DNA from: Paludibacteraceae bacterium
GTDB taxonomy: Bacteria > Bacteroidota > Bacteroidia > Bacteroidales > Paludibacteraceae
Length of the DNA: 64,000 bases
Reading direction: 5' to 3'
Assembly: GCA_016285885.1 (NCBI GenBank)
Contig: JAEERP010000010.1
Coordinates: 49,575-113,574, forward strand
The notes under the pieces are model-generated. The model searched no databases and had not been told where the DNA came from. It saw only the letters and a list, made by a program, of their open reading frames with translations. Below, piece after piece: positions 9,402-18,762 of this stretch (positions within the stretch are counted from its first letter, which is position 1; every line of letters starts with the position of its first letter). The translations under genes were made by a program, and so were the position numbers.

Positions 9402-9823
9402 AATTTAGTGTGTTTATATGGTTTATATTTGGCCAACTGATTTCGTTTAGCATCTATACTTTATTCATCATTGCGTCTTCACATCATCGTCCGCAAATAT
9501 AGGTGGGTTTGCCTTTCCCAAATATGAGTTATTCGGCAAATATGAGTGAATTTTTCGGCAAATAGGGCGTGTATATTTTCTCATTGTTAATTCATGTCAT
9601 TGAAAATCAAACTGTTTCTATTGTAATTGATTCGTTTTCCTATTCGTTTATGAGGCCTTTGTGGGGAAAAATATCCGTATTGATGTGTTCCGCAGATGGG
9701 ACCTATGGCTCCGTTCCCGCTATCGGGCTAACCTTGTATTGGTGAATTTCTCGGTGGAATGGCTTTTTTTCACAAAAATGGCCTCCATAAGGCAGAAATC
9801 TTCACGTATTTATAGTAATGGCT
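9402..9823. other. Intergenic region upstream of the GH11-GH11-CBM6-GH8 gene
   Basis: AT-rich, no convincing gene on either strand. On the minus strand a TATATTTG box (plus-strand CAAATATA, 9494-9501) is a candidate -7 element about 93 bases before the start; a CAA at 9519-9521 gives only a 17-base spacer, so the promoter call is tentative. Further CAAATA-containing phrases (GGCAAATA) recur at about 9534-9566. Confidence 0.5.
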
Positions 9824-9863
9824 TAAAAAAAGAAGGTCGTCCCCAAACGAGGGAGACGACCTT
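9824..9863 (-). terminator. Terminator of the GH11-CBM6-CE15 gene
   Basis: AAGGTCGTC (9833-9841) pairs with GACGACCTT (9855-9863); on the minus strand a run of seven T residues follows the stem. Confidence 0.85.
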
Positions 9864-9883
9864 CAGAAAACAAAGAAAAGTTT

Positions 9884-11260
9884 TTATTTCACGATTAAGC
9901 TTTTGCTGGAGACGAATCCGTTGGCCTGCATCACGTAGTGGTAGATGCCACTTGCGAGACCATCCACGGAGAATTCAGCCTTATATGAGCCTGCGCTGAA
10001 ATCATCTGAAACGACATCCATCACCTTCAGACCCAACTCATTGTAAAGGGCAATGGAGACGAATGTGTTATCGGCGATGGAGAACTCGATGCTAGTCTCG
10101 TCGGATGTCGGGTTCGGCATGTTTTGAGACAGGGAGTAGCCTTCCATGAGGACGTTCTCAACACCGCTGGTGCTACCGCAACCGTTGTTCACGATCTTAT
10201 GTCCGCCCCAGTCGTATTTTCCGGAGCTATGGTTGCTACTTACACTGCTGGTACGTATCTTCGTGTTCTGCGAATTGTCGCCATAGAGGAATTTGTTGAT
10301 GAACGCTTGCGCAGCTTTGTTTTGACTGCTGGAAGCTTGGCAGTGCTCATGTCCACCTTCAATCACATAGCCGAATCTGTCCTCGATGCCCATGGCTTTC
10401 CACACCTCCTCGGCAGCCTTCAGGGAGGCGATGCCGGCAGGGTCGCCCAACCACTCATAGTTTGGATTTCCGAATGCCAGGAACGCACGTGGAGCACACA
10501 TGGCGATCAGTTCATGATGGTCGTATGGCAACTTGTCGATCTGTGATTGGAAATTGCTCTTGAAGCTGTTGAGGAACCAGTCGTAGTTGGTGTTGGATAT
10601 ACCTTCAATACTAGTACCGATTTCAGAACTTACACGCCATGCGTTGACACCTCCACCACCTGATTCTTGTGCGATTGTCAGTGTCACACGTTCGTCGAAC
10701 GCTCCTGCGAACAGCGCCATCTTTCCTGCGTAAGAGCAACCAGTTACAGCAATATGTCCCATATCAGCTTTCAGCTTACCTTCTTCAGCCAATTTTTGGA
10801 GTCCATCAATCAAACGGCTGATACCCCAAGACCATGCGCAATAGTCTGCCTTTGTGTTGAATGTCCCAGGATAGAACTTGTAGAATGGATCGTTTTGGCT
10901 TCTTCCGCCACCACCGAATCCTGAATTATATTCAGCGATTTGTGTGTGTGTGAATGGCACTTGAATACATTTCGAGAAGTATGAGGAGCTTAAACTACCA
11001 GTATTTCCATCCATACCGATCACGATAGGGTGTGGACCATTTCCGGAAGGAATGGACATTTTACTTGTCAACGTAAGTTTGTTGCTTCCGTTGTAAACAG
11101 TCACGGTCATTGTATTTCCAGAAAGTGAAGCTTCCAGTTTATCGAATTTAGGTTTCTCGCCAATCTCCCAGTACTCGATCTCGCGCTTGATTTCGTTACG
11201 ACGGCAAGCCCAGTCGCAGAAGTCGGTCACCTTGCCGCTACCGTCCGCCCATTCGAATGG
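9884..11260. repeat. Long direct repeat, copy A (CE15 plus T9SS tail)
   Basis: This stretch matches 13351-14727 at a constant offset of 3467 bases. I found no mismatch in the lines compared, and the translated proteins are identical here. The first difference seen is at 11261 (G versus A at 14728), after which sparse substitutions continue through the linker and CBM6. Confidence 0.85.
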
Positions 11261-12889
11261 GTTAGGAAGGTTTCTGCAGGATTTGAGGTTGTTCTTGTTC
11301 AGGGAGGAAGGTTCAGGGCAGTCCGCACCTGTGTTCTCCACAGAATAGCTCAATGGATATACGCCAGACTCGTTGACGGATCCGCCGCCACCGTGGCTAC
11401 TACCACCTTCAGAGCTACTACCACCTTCAGAGCTGCTGCCGCCTTCTTCAGGTTCAGTACCCTGTACATAGAAGGTGAGTTTGTCCAGATTACAGTTGTT
11501 GTTCCCGATCTTCACCTTGAGGATATGTTTTCCGGCGGAGATGGAAGATGTTGTGGTTCGGATCGTCCTGTAAGTATCCCAGTCGGTTGTGCTTGAGCCG
11601 GAGAGCGAACCAATCTCTTTGTCGTCGATGAGCAGGGTGAACTCCACGTCGTCGTTTTTGTTGGATCCGACGGCATCCACCACATATTTGCCTGCGGTCT
11701 TCACGTCGATGGTATATTCCAGCCACTCGCTGGAAGTAGTGTAGCCCACGGCCCTTCCGTCGGAGGTCTTCACGATATCCACGCCTTCGTCCGTACGGTA
11801 ATTAGCGTCTCCCTCGTTTTCGTCATCGGAGTCGTTGTATGCGTTTCCGTTGCCGCCCTTGTCGAAGTATTCAGCTTCCACGACGCCAGGGATTTCGATA
11901 GCGCTCTTGTATGGTTCTTGAGGGACATCCGGATCTGGCGTTGGGTCTCCCCCTTCATTACCATCACCGGAGTCGCTGTTAATTTCAATCTTTGCATATT
12001 TGAAGTCAACATAACCTTTTCCACCACCGGCTTCGGCCAAAATTTGAGCCTCCATCAAGCCACCGAGGTTGATACCCAATTTCTTCCATTGTCTGAAGTG
12101 CTCAGATATATGGATGGTACCACATTGGCGACGTTTTTGACGGACACTGAAGATTTGGGTGAAAGTAGAGTTACCCCATTTGGAGGCACCTGTACGGCTA
12201 CCCGTCCAAACTGCATACTCCTCACCGTCTACAGTGATGGTACCCTTCTTAGAACCCATGTAGGAGCCGCCCGGTGTACCACGATCGTGCAACCAGTCTT
12301 CCACGATGTACCATTCGATTTGAGGGCTGTCCATCCAACCGTAGATTCCCACGTATGAATAGGATTTTCCATCATCTCCGGACTTCTCAAAATTATAGTA
12401 AGCCACCAAGTTACCGCCGAGATTGTCGACGGAAGGCTTATTGCCGTAGGTCAAACCGACACGACCCAAGAAGTCGCCCGCGTTATTCCACTCCGCCTTG
12501 AAAGCCGCATCCTTATCATACAAAGTCAGCGTTCCGCCGTTACCGTCACGCCAGATTTCGAACTGGTAGTTACCCACACCAGTAGAACCTGTTAGGTTCT
12601 GGTTGTTGAGGGTTCTTTTGATACCTCTTCCGCTACCTGTTTCGCTACACGGGTCAGCCGCATAACTTACACCGGAAAGGAGCAAAAAACCCGCTGTGAG
12701 TGCGCCCGTAGCCATACGTCGCCACTCGAATGTTTTTTTGTTCATTTGGTTTGCTATTTGATTTAAGATTGAAAATACATTTTGTTGAGTGAAAGAGGTT
12801 CGGATTCCGAAGAGTTCTAATCGTTGCCTGACTTTGTCAAACAACGTCATCTTTTTGCGTTTGATAGTGTATAAGTGTTTCATAATCAT
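9884..12889 (-). CDS. Multimodular xylan enzyme: GH11-CBM6-CE15 (glucuronoyl esterase) with T9SS sorting domain
   Basis: A 1001-residue secreted protein. Order: N-terminal extension (about 1-48); signal peptide (MNKKTFEWRR to VSYA, about 49-77); GH11 xylanase (about 78-310; PQIEWYIVEDW and ILAEAGGGKG hold the two catalytic Glu); CBM6 (about 328-465); SSSEGG linker; CE15 glucuronoyl esterase (about 505-905; nucleophile Ser in VTGCSYAGK, acidic residue in AQESGGGG, His in EGGHEHC); T9SS tail ending SKSLIVK. The xylanase would cut the backbone while the esterase frees lignin from 4-O-methyl-glucuronic acid side chains, on one polypeptide. The extension and signal peptide match the upstream neighbour's; the CE15 and tail DNA match the other neighbour's. 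Start could also be the ATG two codons in. Confidence 0.9.
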   Translation of the reverse strand: MIMKHLYTIKRKKMTLFDKVRQRLELFGIRTSFTQQNVFSILNQIANQMNKKTFEWRRMATGALTAGFLLLSGVSYAADPCSETGSGRGIKRTLNNQNLTGSTGVGNYQFEIWRDGNGGTLTLYDKDAAFKAEWNNAGDFLGRVGLTYGNKPSVDNLGGNLVAYYNFEKSGDDGKSYSYVGIYGWMDSPQIEWYIVEDWLHDRGTPGGSYMGSKKGTITVDGEEYAVWTGSRTGASKWGNSTFTQIFSVRQKRRQCGTIHISEHFRQWKKLGINLGGLMEAQILAEAGGGKGYVDFKYAKIEINSDSGDGNEGGDPTPDPDVPQEPYKSAIEIPGVVEAEYFDKGGNGNAYNDSDDENEGDANYRTDEGVDIVKTSDGRAVGYTTSSEWLEYTIDVKTAGKYVVDAVGSNKNDDVEFTLLIDDKEIGSLSGSSTTDWDTYRTIRTTTSSISAGKHILKVKIGNNNCNLDKLTFYVQGTEPEEGGSSSEGGSSSEGGSSHGGGGSVNESGVYPLSYSVENTGADCPEPSSLNKNNLKSCRNLPNPFEWADGSGKVTDFCDWACRRNEIKREIEYWEIGEKPKFDKLEASLSGNTMTVTVYNGSNKLTLTSKMSIPSGNGPHPIVIGMDGNTGSLSSSYFSKCIQVPFTHTQIAEYNSGFGGGGRSQNDPFYKFYPGTFNTKADYCAWSWGISRLIDGLQKLAEEGKLKADMGHIAVTGCSYAGKMALFAGAFDERVTLTIAQESGGGGVNAWRVSSEIGTSIEGISNTNYDWFLNSFKSNFQSQIDKLPYDHHELIAMCAPRAFLAFGNPNYEWLGDPAGIASLKAAEEVWKAMGIEDRFGYVIEGGHEHCQASSSQNKAAQAFINKFLYGDNSQNTKIRTSSVSSNHSSGKYDWGGHKIVNNGCGSTSGVENVLMEGYSLSQNMPNPTSDETSIEFSIADNTFVSIALYNELGLKVMDVVSDDFSAGSYKAEFSVDGLASGIYHYVMQANGFVSSKSLIVK

Positions 12890-13291
12890 GTGTATTAATG
12901 ATAGTTAAAATAGTTCATGTGCCTTTGTCAGAAGTCTCCCCATTGGGGCAGTGACCCCCTCGGTCTAAATACAAGTTGTGACCGCTACTATATCCGATTT
13001 GTTTAGAATGTGTAATGAAAAGAAAACCTAATTAACGTAACTAAACAAATGTACCTGCGTAAGCTATTCGTTGTCAGTCCCTCATTCCTCACGTATAATT
13101 TCACTTCCAAACTTCCAAATCGAAAAATGCCTTTTCGCCTGCGCCCGTGCGCACTCGGGCGTGTACGCGCATACGCATATGCGTGTAAAGATAGACATAT
13201 ATTTTTAAAAAACATATATTTTGTGTGATTTTTTATTCAAATATTTCATACTGGGTTGAATAGTCTATTAGTGTATCACGTTGGGTAGATG
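12890..13291. other. Intergenic region upstream of the GH11-CBM6-CE15 gene
   Basis: No gene seen. A minus-strand TACATTTG (plus-strand CAAATGTA, 13046-13053) is a candidate -7 element, without a well-placed -33 TTG. A GC-rich patch at about 13140-13187 includes a 29-base strictly alternating purine-pyrimidine tract (13159-13187). Confidence 0.5.
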
Positions 13292-13326
13292 CAAAAAAAA
13301 GGGTCGTCCATTGGAACGACCCTTTC
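13292..13326 (-). terminator. Terminator of the CE6-GH11-CBM6-CE15 gene
   Basis: AAGGGTCGT and ACGACCCTT form the stem around an 8-base loop; on the minus strand an eight-T tract follows. Confidence 0.85.
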
Positions 13327-13350
13327 AAAACACTAGTCAGTCAATAATAG

Positions 13351-14727
13351 TTATTTCACGATTAAGCTTTTGCTGGAGACGAATCCGTTGGCCTGCATCA
13401 CGTAGTGGTAGATGCCACTTGCGAGACCATCCACGGAGAATTCAGCCTTATATGAGCCTGCGCTGAAATCATCTGAAACGACATCCATCACCTTCAGACC
13501 CAACTCATTGTAAAGGGCAATGGAGACGAATGTGTTATCGGCGATGGAGAACTCGATGCTAGTCTCGTCGGATGTCGGGTTCGGCATGTTTTGAGACAGG
13601 GAGTAGCCTTCCATGAGGACGTTCTCAACACCGCTGGTGCTACCGCAACCGTTGTTCACGATCTTATGTCCGCCCCAGTCGTATTTTCCGGAGCTATGGT
13701 TGCTACTTACACTGCTGGTACGTATCTTCGTGTTCTGCGAATTGTCGCCATAGAGGAATTTGTTGATGAACGCTTGCGCAGCTTTGTTTTGACTGCTGGA
13801 AGCTTGGCAGTGCTCATGTCCACCTTCAATCACATAGCCGAATCTGTCCTCGATGCCCATGGCTTTCCACACCTCCTCGGCAGCCTTCAGGGAGGCGATG
13901 CCGGCAGGGTCGCCCAACCACTCATAGTTTGGATTTCCGAATGCCAGGAACGCACGTGGAGCACACATGGCGATCAGTTCATGATGGTCGTATGGCAACT
14001 TGTCGATCTGTGATTGGAAATTGCTCTTGAAGCTGTTGAGGAACCAGTCGTAGTTGGTGTTGGATATACCTTCAATACTAGTACCGATTTCAGAACTTAC
14101 ACGCCATGCGTTGACACCTCCACCACCTGATTCTTGTGCGATTGTCAGTGTCACACGTTCGTCGAACGCTCCTGCGAACAGCGCCATCTTTCCTGCGTAA
14201 GAGCAACCAGTTACAGCAATATGTCCCATATCAGCTTTCAGCTTACCTTCTTCAGCCAATTTTTGGAGTCCATCAATCAAACGGCTGATACCCCAAGACC
14301 ATGCGCAATAGTCTGCCTTTGTGTTGAATGTCCCAGGATAGAACTTGTAGAATGGATCGTTTTGGCTTCTTCCGCCACCACCGAATCCTGAATTATATTC
14401 AGCGATTTGTGTGTGTGTGAATGGCACTTGAATACATTTCGAGAAGTATGAGGAGCTTAAACTACCAGTATTTCCATCCATACCGATCACGATAGGGTGT
14501 GGACCATTTCCGGAAGGAATGGACATTTTACTTGTCAACGTAAGTTTGTTGCTTCCGTTGTAAACAGTCACGGTCATTGTATTTCCAGAAAGTGAAGCTT
14601 CCAGTTTATCGAATTTAGGTTTCTCGCCAATCTCCCAGTACTCGATCTCGCGCTTGATTTCGTTACGACGGCAAGCCCAGTCGCAGAAGTCGGTCACCTT
14701 GCCGCTACCGTCCGCCCATTCGAATGG
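13351..14727. repeat. Long direct repeat, copy B (CE15 plus T9SS tail)
   Basis: Partner of 9884-11260 at an offset of 3467 bases. Both copies end exactly at the stop codon, beyond which the sequences, including the terminators, differ. Confidence 0.85.
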
Positions 14728-17094
14728 ATTAGGAAGGTTTCTGCAGGATTTGAGGTTGTTCTTGTTCAGGGAGGAAGGTTCAGGGCAGTCCGCACCAGTG
14801 TTCTCCACGGAATAATTCAATGGATATACGCCAGATTCGTTGACGGAACCGCCACCGCCGTGGCTACTACCACCTTCGGAGCTACTACCACCTTCGGAAC
14901 TACTACCACCTTCGGAACTGCCGCCGTCTTCTTCAGGTTCGGTACCCTGTACGTAGAAGGTGAGTTTGTCCAAATTGCAGTTGTTGTTTCCGATCTTCAC
15001 CTTGAGGATATGTTTCCCGGCGGAGATGGCAGATGTTGTGGTTCGGATTGTCTCGTAAGTATCCCAGTCGGTTGTGCTTGAGCCGGAGAGCGAGCCAATC
15101 TCTTTGTCATCGATGAGCAGGGTGAACTTCACGTCGTCGTTTTTGTTGGATCCGACAGCATCCACCACATACTTGCCCGCAGTCTTCACGTCGACGGTAT
15201 ATTCCAGCCACTCGCTGGAAGTTGTGTAGCCCACGGCTCTTCCGTCGGAGGTCTTCACGATATCCACGCCTTCGTCCGTACGGTAGTTAGCGTCTCCCTC
15301 ATTTTCGTCATCGGAGTCGTTGTATGCGTTTCCGTTGCCGCCCTTGTCGAAGTATTCAGCTTCCACGACGCCAGGGATTTCGATAGCGCTCTTGTATGGT
15401 TCTTGAGGGACATCCGGAGTTGTAACACTGCTGCTGCCGCCTATACAGCTCAAATCACCGAGGGAACTTTTTTGACCTTTCCAAGACATGCTGGCGCAAG
15501 TGTATTCGATAGAACCAGATCCACCGCCAACTTCGCAAAGGATTTTACAGTCATAGATGCCTCCTAACTTCACGCCAAGTTTTTCCCAGTTTTTAAAGTG
15601 TTCGGTGACATTAATATGTCCACAAGTAGTGTAAGAGGAACGGACGGCGAAAATTTGTTGGAAATTCTTTCCGTCACCTTCGATTGAAGGAGCGTTGGTT
15701 CTTTGTCCCACCTTCAACGTGTATGTGACGCCATCTACAGTATAGGTTCCTTTATTGTTTGCTTGCCAGAACATACCGCCACCGCTCGGGGTGAAGGAGT
15801 CGTCCACGATGTAGTACTCAATGAGTGGGTTTTTTGTCCAACCATAGATTCCGATGTAGGAATAGCTTCCACCACCGTTACCTGATTTAGTGTAGTTGTA
15901 GACTGCATGGATTTCACCCAAGTCTGTGTATTTCTTGGTGGCAGAGCCGTCATAATAACCTACGCGAGCCAAGTAGTCGCCAGAATTGCTCCAACTTGCC
16001 TTGAAGGCGCAGTCCGCTTTCCCTCCGAATGTGGTCAAGCTTCCGCCGCCACCATCGCGCCATTGCTCCACGTTATAACCGTTGCCGATTTCCTTGACGC
16101 CGTTACCTGATATGGAAGAACCGCCAGAGTATTTGGTCTTCATGGAGCATGGGTCTGGAGCGCAGTCGCTGCTTGTGCTGGATCCACCTTCGCTTGTGCT
16201 GGATCCGCCTTCGCTAGAACTAGAACCGCCCTCACTAGAGCTGGAAGAAGGTTCGTATTTCAACACCTTCAGCATCTGGGTCGCGTAACGTTCGCCTAAT
16301 GTACGATAGCTTGCAGAAGAGAAGTGAAGACCGTCACCCTTGTTCCCGAGCCCTTGTGCGGAGATGACGTAAGAGTTAGGGATGGTGTTTGGCACGTTTG
16401 CGATGATGTTGTTCATGCTACCGCATTGTCCACCTTGGTCGCTACGTACCACCTCACCCACGAGCAAAGGCACGTCGGATGCGTTCAGGCCCAAATCCTT
16501 GATCAAGTCATTGTAAATGGCTTTCACACGGTTAGGCCAGTTGCTTTGTCCCGTATTTGTTTCGCCTTGATGCAAAAGGATACCTTTGATGACGCCCACT
16601 TTCTGAGCCTCTTTACCCATTTCGACCAATCGTCCGTAAGGGTTTCCTCCGTAAGATTGGATCGTACTTTGCATATACGATTCAGCACGGTAACTTCTGT
16701 AATTCTCTTTTTCGAATAATTGAATGTCACATCCAGCGATGGCTACAACGACCACACCTACTTTGACTTCTTCTGGTAAATTCTTTACCATTGTCCGTCC
16801 GAAGTAGTCCACTGGACCGAGATGCGCCCCACTACAACAAGAAAGTGGGGGAGTAGCGTCGTACCAGCTCCCCTTTTTGCGGCTTCCGCAATTGTCGTAG
16901 GAGCAGAGTACTTGGAATCGACTATCGACAGTCCTGTCTTGACTTCCGATATCACCTTGGCCCTCCATATTGGACTGGCCAAAACACAAATAAATGTGGA
17001 AATTCGGATCAGGAGCGGCATACGCACTCACAAATCCACTGAGCAGCAGACACGCCACTGCCCATAAAATAGTCCGCGTGTTTCTCATAAGCAT
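13351..17094 (-). CDS. Multimodular xylan enzyme: CE6-GH11-CBM6-CE15 with T9SS sorting domain
   Basis: A 1247-residue secreted protein. Signal peptide (about 1-27, ending SAYA); CE6/SGNH acetylxylan esterase (about 28-265; catalytic Ser in YLCFGQSNMEGQ, then LLHQGETN and GDGLHFSS carrying the later block with His); SSSSEGG linker; GH11 (about 312-550; NPLIEYYIVDD and CEVGGGSG hold the catalytic Glu); CBM6 (about 575-705); SEGGSS linker; CE15 glucuronoyl esterase (about 750-1150; GCSYAGK, GGHEHC); T9SS tail ending SKSLIVK. It combines deacetylation, backbone cleavage and lignin-ester cleavage. The GH11 is closer to the second GH11 of the first enzyme than to the GH11 of its immediate neighbour, so the cluster arose by module shuffling. 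Unlike the other two it has an ordinary short signal peptide. Confidence 0.9.
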   Translation of the reverse strand: MLMRNTRTILWAVACLLLSGFVSAYAAPDPNFHIYLCFGQSNMEGQGDIGSQDRTVDSRFQVLCSYDNCGSRKKGSWYDATPPLSCCSGAHLGPVDYFGRTMVKNLPEEVKVGVVVVAIAGCDIQLFEKENYRSYRAESYMQSTIQSYGGNPYGRLVEMGKEAQKVGVIKGILLHQGETNTGQSNWPNRVKAIYNDLIKDLGLNASDVPLLVGEVVRSDQGGQCGSMNNIIANVPNTIPNSYVISAQGLGNKGDGLHFSSASYRTLGERYATQMLKVLKYEPSSSSSEGGSSSSEGGSSTSEGGSSTSSDCAPDPCSMKTKYSGGSSISGNGVKEIGNGYNVEQWRDGGGGSLTTFGGKADCAFKASWSNSGDYLARVGYYDGSATKKYTDLGEIHAVYNYTKSGNGGGSYSYIGIYGWTKNPLIEYYIVDDSFTPSGGGMFWQANNKGTYTVDGVTYTLKVGQRTNAPSIEGDGKNFQQIFAVRSSYTTCGHINVTEHFKNWEKLGVKLGGIYDCKILCEVGGGSGSIEYTCASMSWKGQKSSLGDLSCIGGSSSVTTPDVPQEPYKSAIEIPGVVEAEYFDKGGNGNAYNDSDDENEGDANYRTDEGVDIVKTSDGRAVGYTTSSEWLEYTVDVKTAGKYVVDAVGSNKNDDVKFTLLIDDKEIGSLSGSSTTDWDTYETIRTTTSAISAGKHILKVKIGNNNCNLDKLTFYVQGTEPEEDGGSSEGGSSSEGGSSSEGGSSHGGGGSVNESGVYPLNYSVENTGADCPEPSSLNKNNLKSCRNLPNPFEWADGSGKVTDFCDWACRRNEIKREIEYWEIGEKPKFDKLEASLSGNTMTVTVYNGSNKLTLTSKMSIPSGNGPHPIVIGMDGNTGSLSSSYFSKCIQVPFTHTQIAEYNSGFGGGGRSQNDPFYKFYPGTFNTKADYCAWSWGISRLIDGLQKLAEEGKLKADMGHIAVTGCSYAGKMALFAGAFDERVTLTIAQESGGGGVNAWRVSSEIGTSIEGISNTNYDWFLNSFKSNFQSQIDKLPYDHHELIAMCAPRAFLAFGNPNYEWLGDPAGIASLKAAEEVWKAMGIEDRFGYVIEGGHEHCQASSSQNKAAQAFINKFLYGDNSQNTKIRTSSVSSNHSSGKYDWGGHKIVNNGCGSTSGVENVLMEGYSLSQNMPNPTSDETSIEFSIADNTFVSIALYNELGLKVMDVVSDDFSAGSYKAEFSVDGLASGIYHYVMQANGFVSSKSLIVK

Positions 17095-17125
17095 ATACTA
17101 TATATTGACAACTATTTAACCGTCG

Positions 17126-17154
17126 CAAATATACAAATAAAATTTAATTCCCAA
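17126..17154 (-). promoter_or_regulatory. Probable promoter of the CE6-GH11-CBM6-CE15 gene
   Basis: On the minus strand TATATTTG (plus CAAATATA, 17126-17133) and TTG (plus CAA, 17152-17154) are 18 bases apart, 32 bases before the start codon. The rest of 17095-17388 is AT-rich; a TATCTTTG box at 17357-17364 could serve the plus-strand HAD gene. Confidence 0.55.
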
Positions 17155-17388
17155 ATTTTTTATGTATAAATACTAATTTTTTCGGTGGGAAGGCTATTTT
17201 CTTATGCATCCATGTAAAATCCGTTAAAATAAATCATTTTTTTGGCGTAAAAATGAATGTGAATGAATTAATAATATATTTGGTATTGCTATGGAATGTA
17301 GTGTTTATGGAGAGGGGGGAAATGATTAAAAAGTCATCAAGTTCCAATATAATTTCTATCTTTGTGATGATACTTTTTATGAAACGAA

Positions 17389-18105
17389 ATGTATAAGACC
17401 TTATTCATCGATTTTGACGATACGTTATACGACACGCGCGGGAATGCCGAGTTGTCCTTGCGGGAGATGTTCGCTCATTTCCAACTATCCAAATATTTTC
17501 CCGAGCCTGATGACTTCTATCGCTCCTACTGGGATACGAATGTGAAGTTGTGGGATGCCTATGCGAAGGGTGAGATAGAGCGTGATTACCTGATTGTGGA
17601 GCGTTTCAGACGTCCGTTGGCCGAAGGTCGTGATGCGAAGGGTCGACCGTTCGAGCCTACGCGTGAGTTTTGCTTGGAGGTCAGCGATGTCTTCCTGGAC
17701 ATGTGTGCGGACAAGCCTGGAGTGGTCGATGGGGCGCACGAGCTGATGGCCTATTTGAGGGAGAAAGGCTATGGCCTCTATATGTGCAGCAACGGATTCC
17801 ATGAGGTGCAGTATCGCAAACTGAGGGCGTGTGGGCTGATAGATGCCTTTGACGGTGTGATCCTCTCCGAGGATGCCGGGGCGAACAAACCGAGCCAGGC
17901 CTACTTCGATTACGCGTTGCGCATGTCGGGCGCCTCTCCGTCGGATACGCTGATGATCGGGGACAACTTCTCCACGGATATTCTTGGGGCGAAGGCGGCT
18001 GGTCTGCACACCATGTTCTTCAACCGACATCCGGATACGTTCCAAGCCACGGAGGAGATCGATTATGAGATCCATGGCTTGAAGGAGGCGATGAAATGGC
18101 TATAA
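17389..18105 (+). CDS. YjjG-family HAD hydrolase (noncanonical pyrimidine nucleotidase)
   Basis: A 238-residue cytoplasmic haloacid-dehalogenase phosphatase. Motif I is DFDDTLYDT near the N-terminus, motif II lies in YMCSNGF, motif III is the Lys in GANKPS, and motif IV is MIGDNFSTDILGAKAAG. The cap between motifs I and II is the helical C1 type. Length and layout match YjjG-type 5'-nucleotidases that clear noncanonical pyrimidine nucleotides, though HAD substrate assignments from sequence are weak. A TATCTTTG box 25 bases upstream is a candidate -7 element. It stands alone between the xylanase cluster and the FAD/glycosyltransferase operon. Confidence 0.85.
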   Translation: MYKTLFIDFDDTLYDTRGNAELSLREMFAHFQLSKYFPEPDDFYRSYWDTNVKLWDAYAKGEIERDYLIVERFRRPLAEGRDAKGRPFEPTREFCLEVSDVFLDMCADKPGVVDGAHELMAYLREKGYGLYMCSNGFHEVQYRKLRACGLIDAFDGVILSEDAGANKPSQAYFDYALRMSGASPSDTLMIGDNFSTDILGAKAAGLHTMFFNRHPDTFQATEEIDYEIHGLKEAMKWL

Positions 18106-18588
18106 GATGATGGTCCATTAAATCCCTAGTTAAGGTATACGATCTTTTATCGAAGAGGTTCTTCTCAGCATCTCATGTGTGAAAAGTCGTCGAGATAGTG
18201 AAATGCGTTTGGACTATGCTGCGAATATGTTTGTTTGTACGTTAATTAATGCCATTCGTATTTTGTATCATATTAAATATTAGTTGTTTATGATATAAAT
18301 TAAACCAATTATTTTCCATCTATTTTGTTTTCGTATCAAAGGGTAGAAGGTAGGATTTATGCCTATTGTTGAGGCTAAGGAGGGGGATGGGATGACTCTC
18401 TTGTCGTGTTATTTTTTTGATGGCGAATACTAAGAGACGTTCGTTATTATAATCCGTTCGTATCCTCCCATGGGGGGGGCGGAGTAATTCATCAGCCTAA
18501 TATTGGTTTGTAGGACAAGGTCGTAAAATAAATTAAGGGAGGTATGATCCAACGGAATGTAAATTTTCCCTTTTGATGGAAAAACTCC
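18106..18588. other. Intergenic region without recognised genes
   Basis: AT-rich sequence with no open reading frame that looks coding, no RNA gene I recognise, and no clear hairpin terminator for the HAD gene. The promoter of the next operon begins at 18589. Confidence 0.5.
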
Positions 18589-18619
18589 TTGTCTGAAAGC
18601 ACATTTATTCGTAATTTTG
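18589..18619 (+). promoter_or_regulatory. Bacteroidota-type promoter for the FAD oxidoreductase/glycosyltransferase operon
   Basis: TTG at 18589-18591 and TAATTTTG at 18612-18619 with a 20-base spacer. It would leave a leader of about 135 bases before the ATG. Confidence 0.65.
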
Positions 18620-18762
18620 CGCAATGGTGTTATTGTGTGGAACGTTTTGTTGCGATTTTGGGGAAAATAAAAAAGCAATGAAAGAAATATCTTCTAATCT
18701 GTAGATGACTATATGAGCGTTCTGCTATTAAGTTAAGTATAAACCAATAGACCCTTTTCTTG

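Noticed and set aside
9661..9999. 112-residue open frame in the xylanase intergenic region
   Set aside because: It crosses a terminator hairpin and the 3' end of the opposing gene and has no protein-like pattern or ribosome-binding context.
10124..10546. Identical 140-residue open frames at 10124 and 13591
   Set aside because: They are antisense shadows of the duplicated CE15/T9SS coding sequence and are identical only because the DNA is.
18430..18678. 82-residue minus-strand open frame
   Set aside because: Overlaps the promoter of the FAD oxidoreductase operon and has no recognisable protein features.
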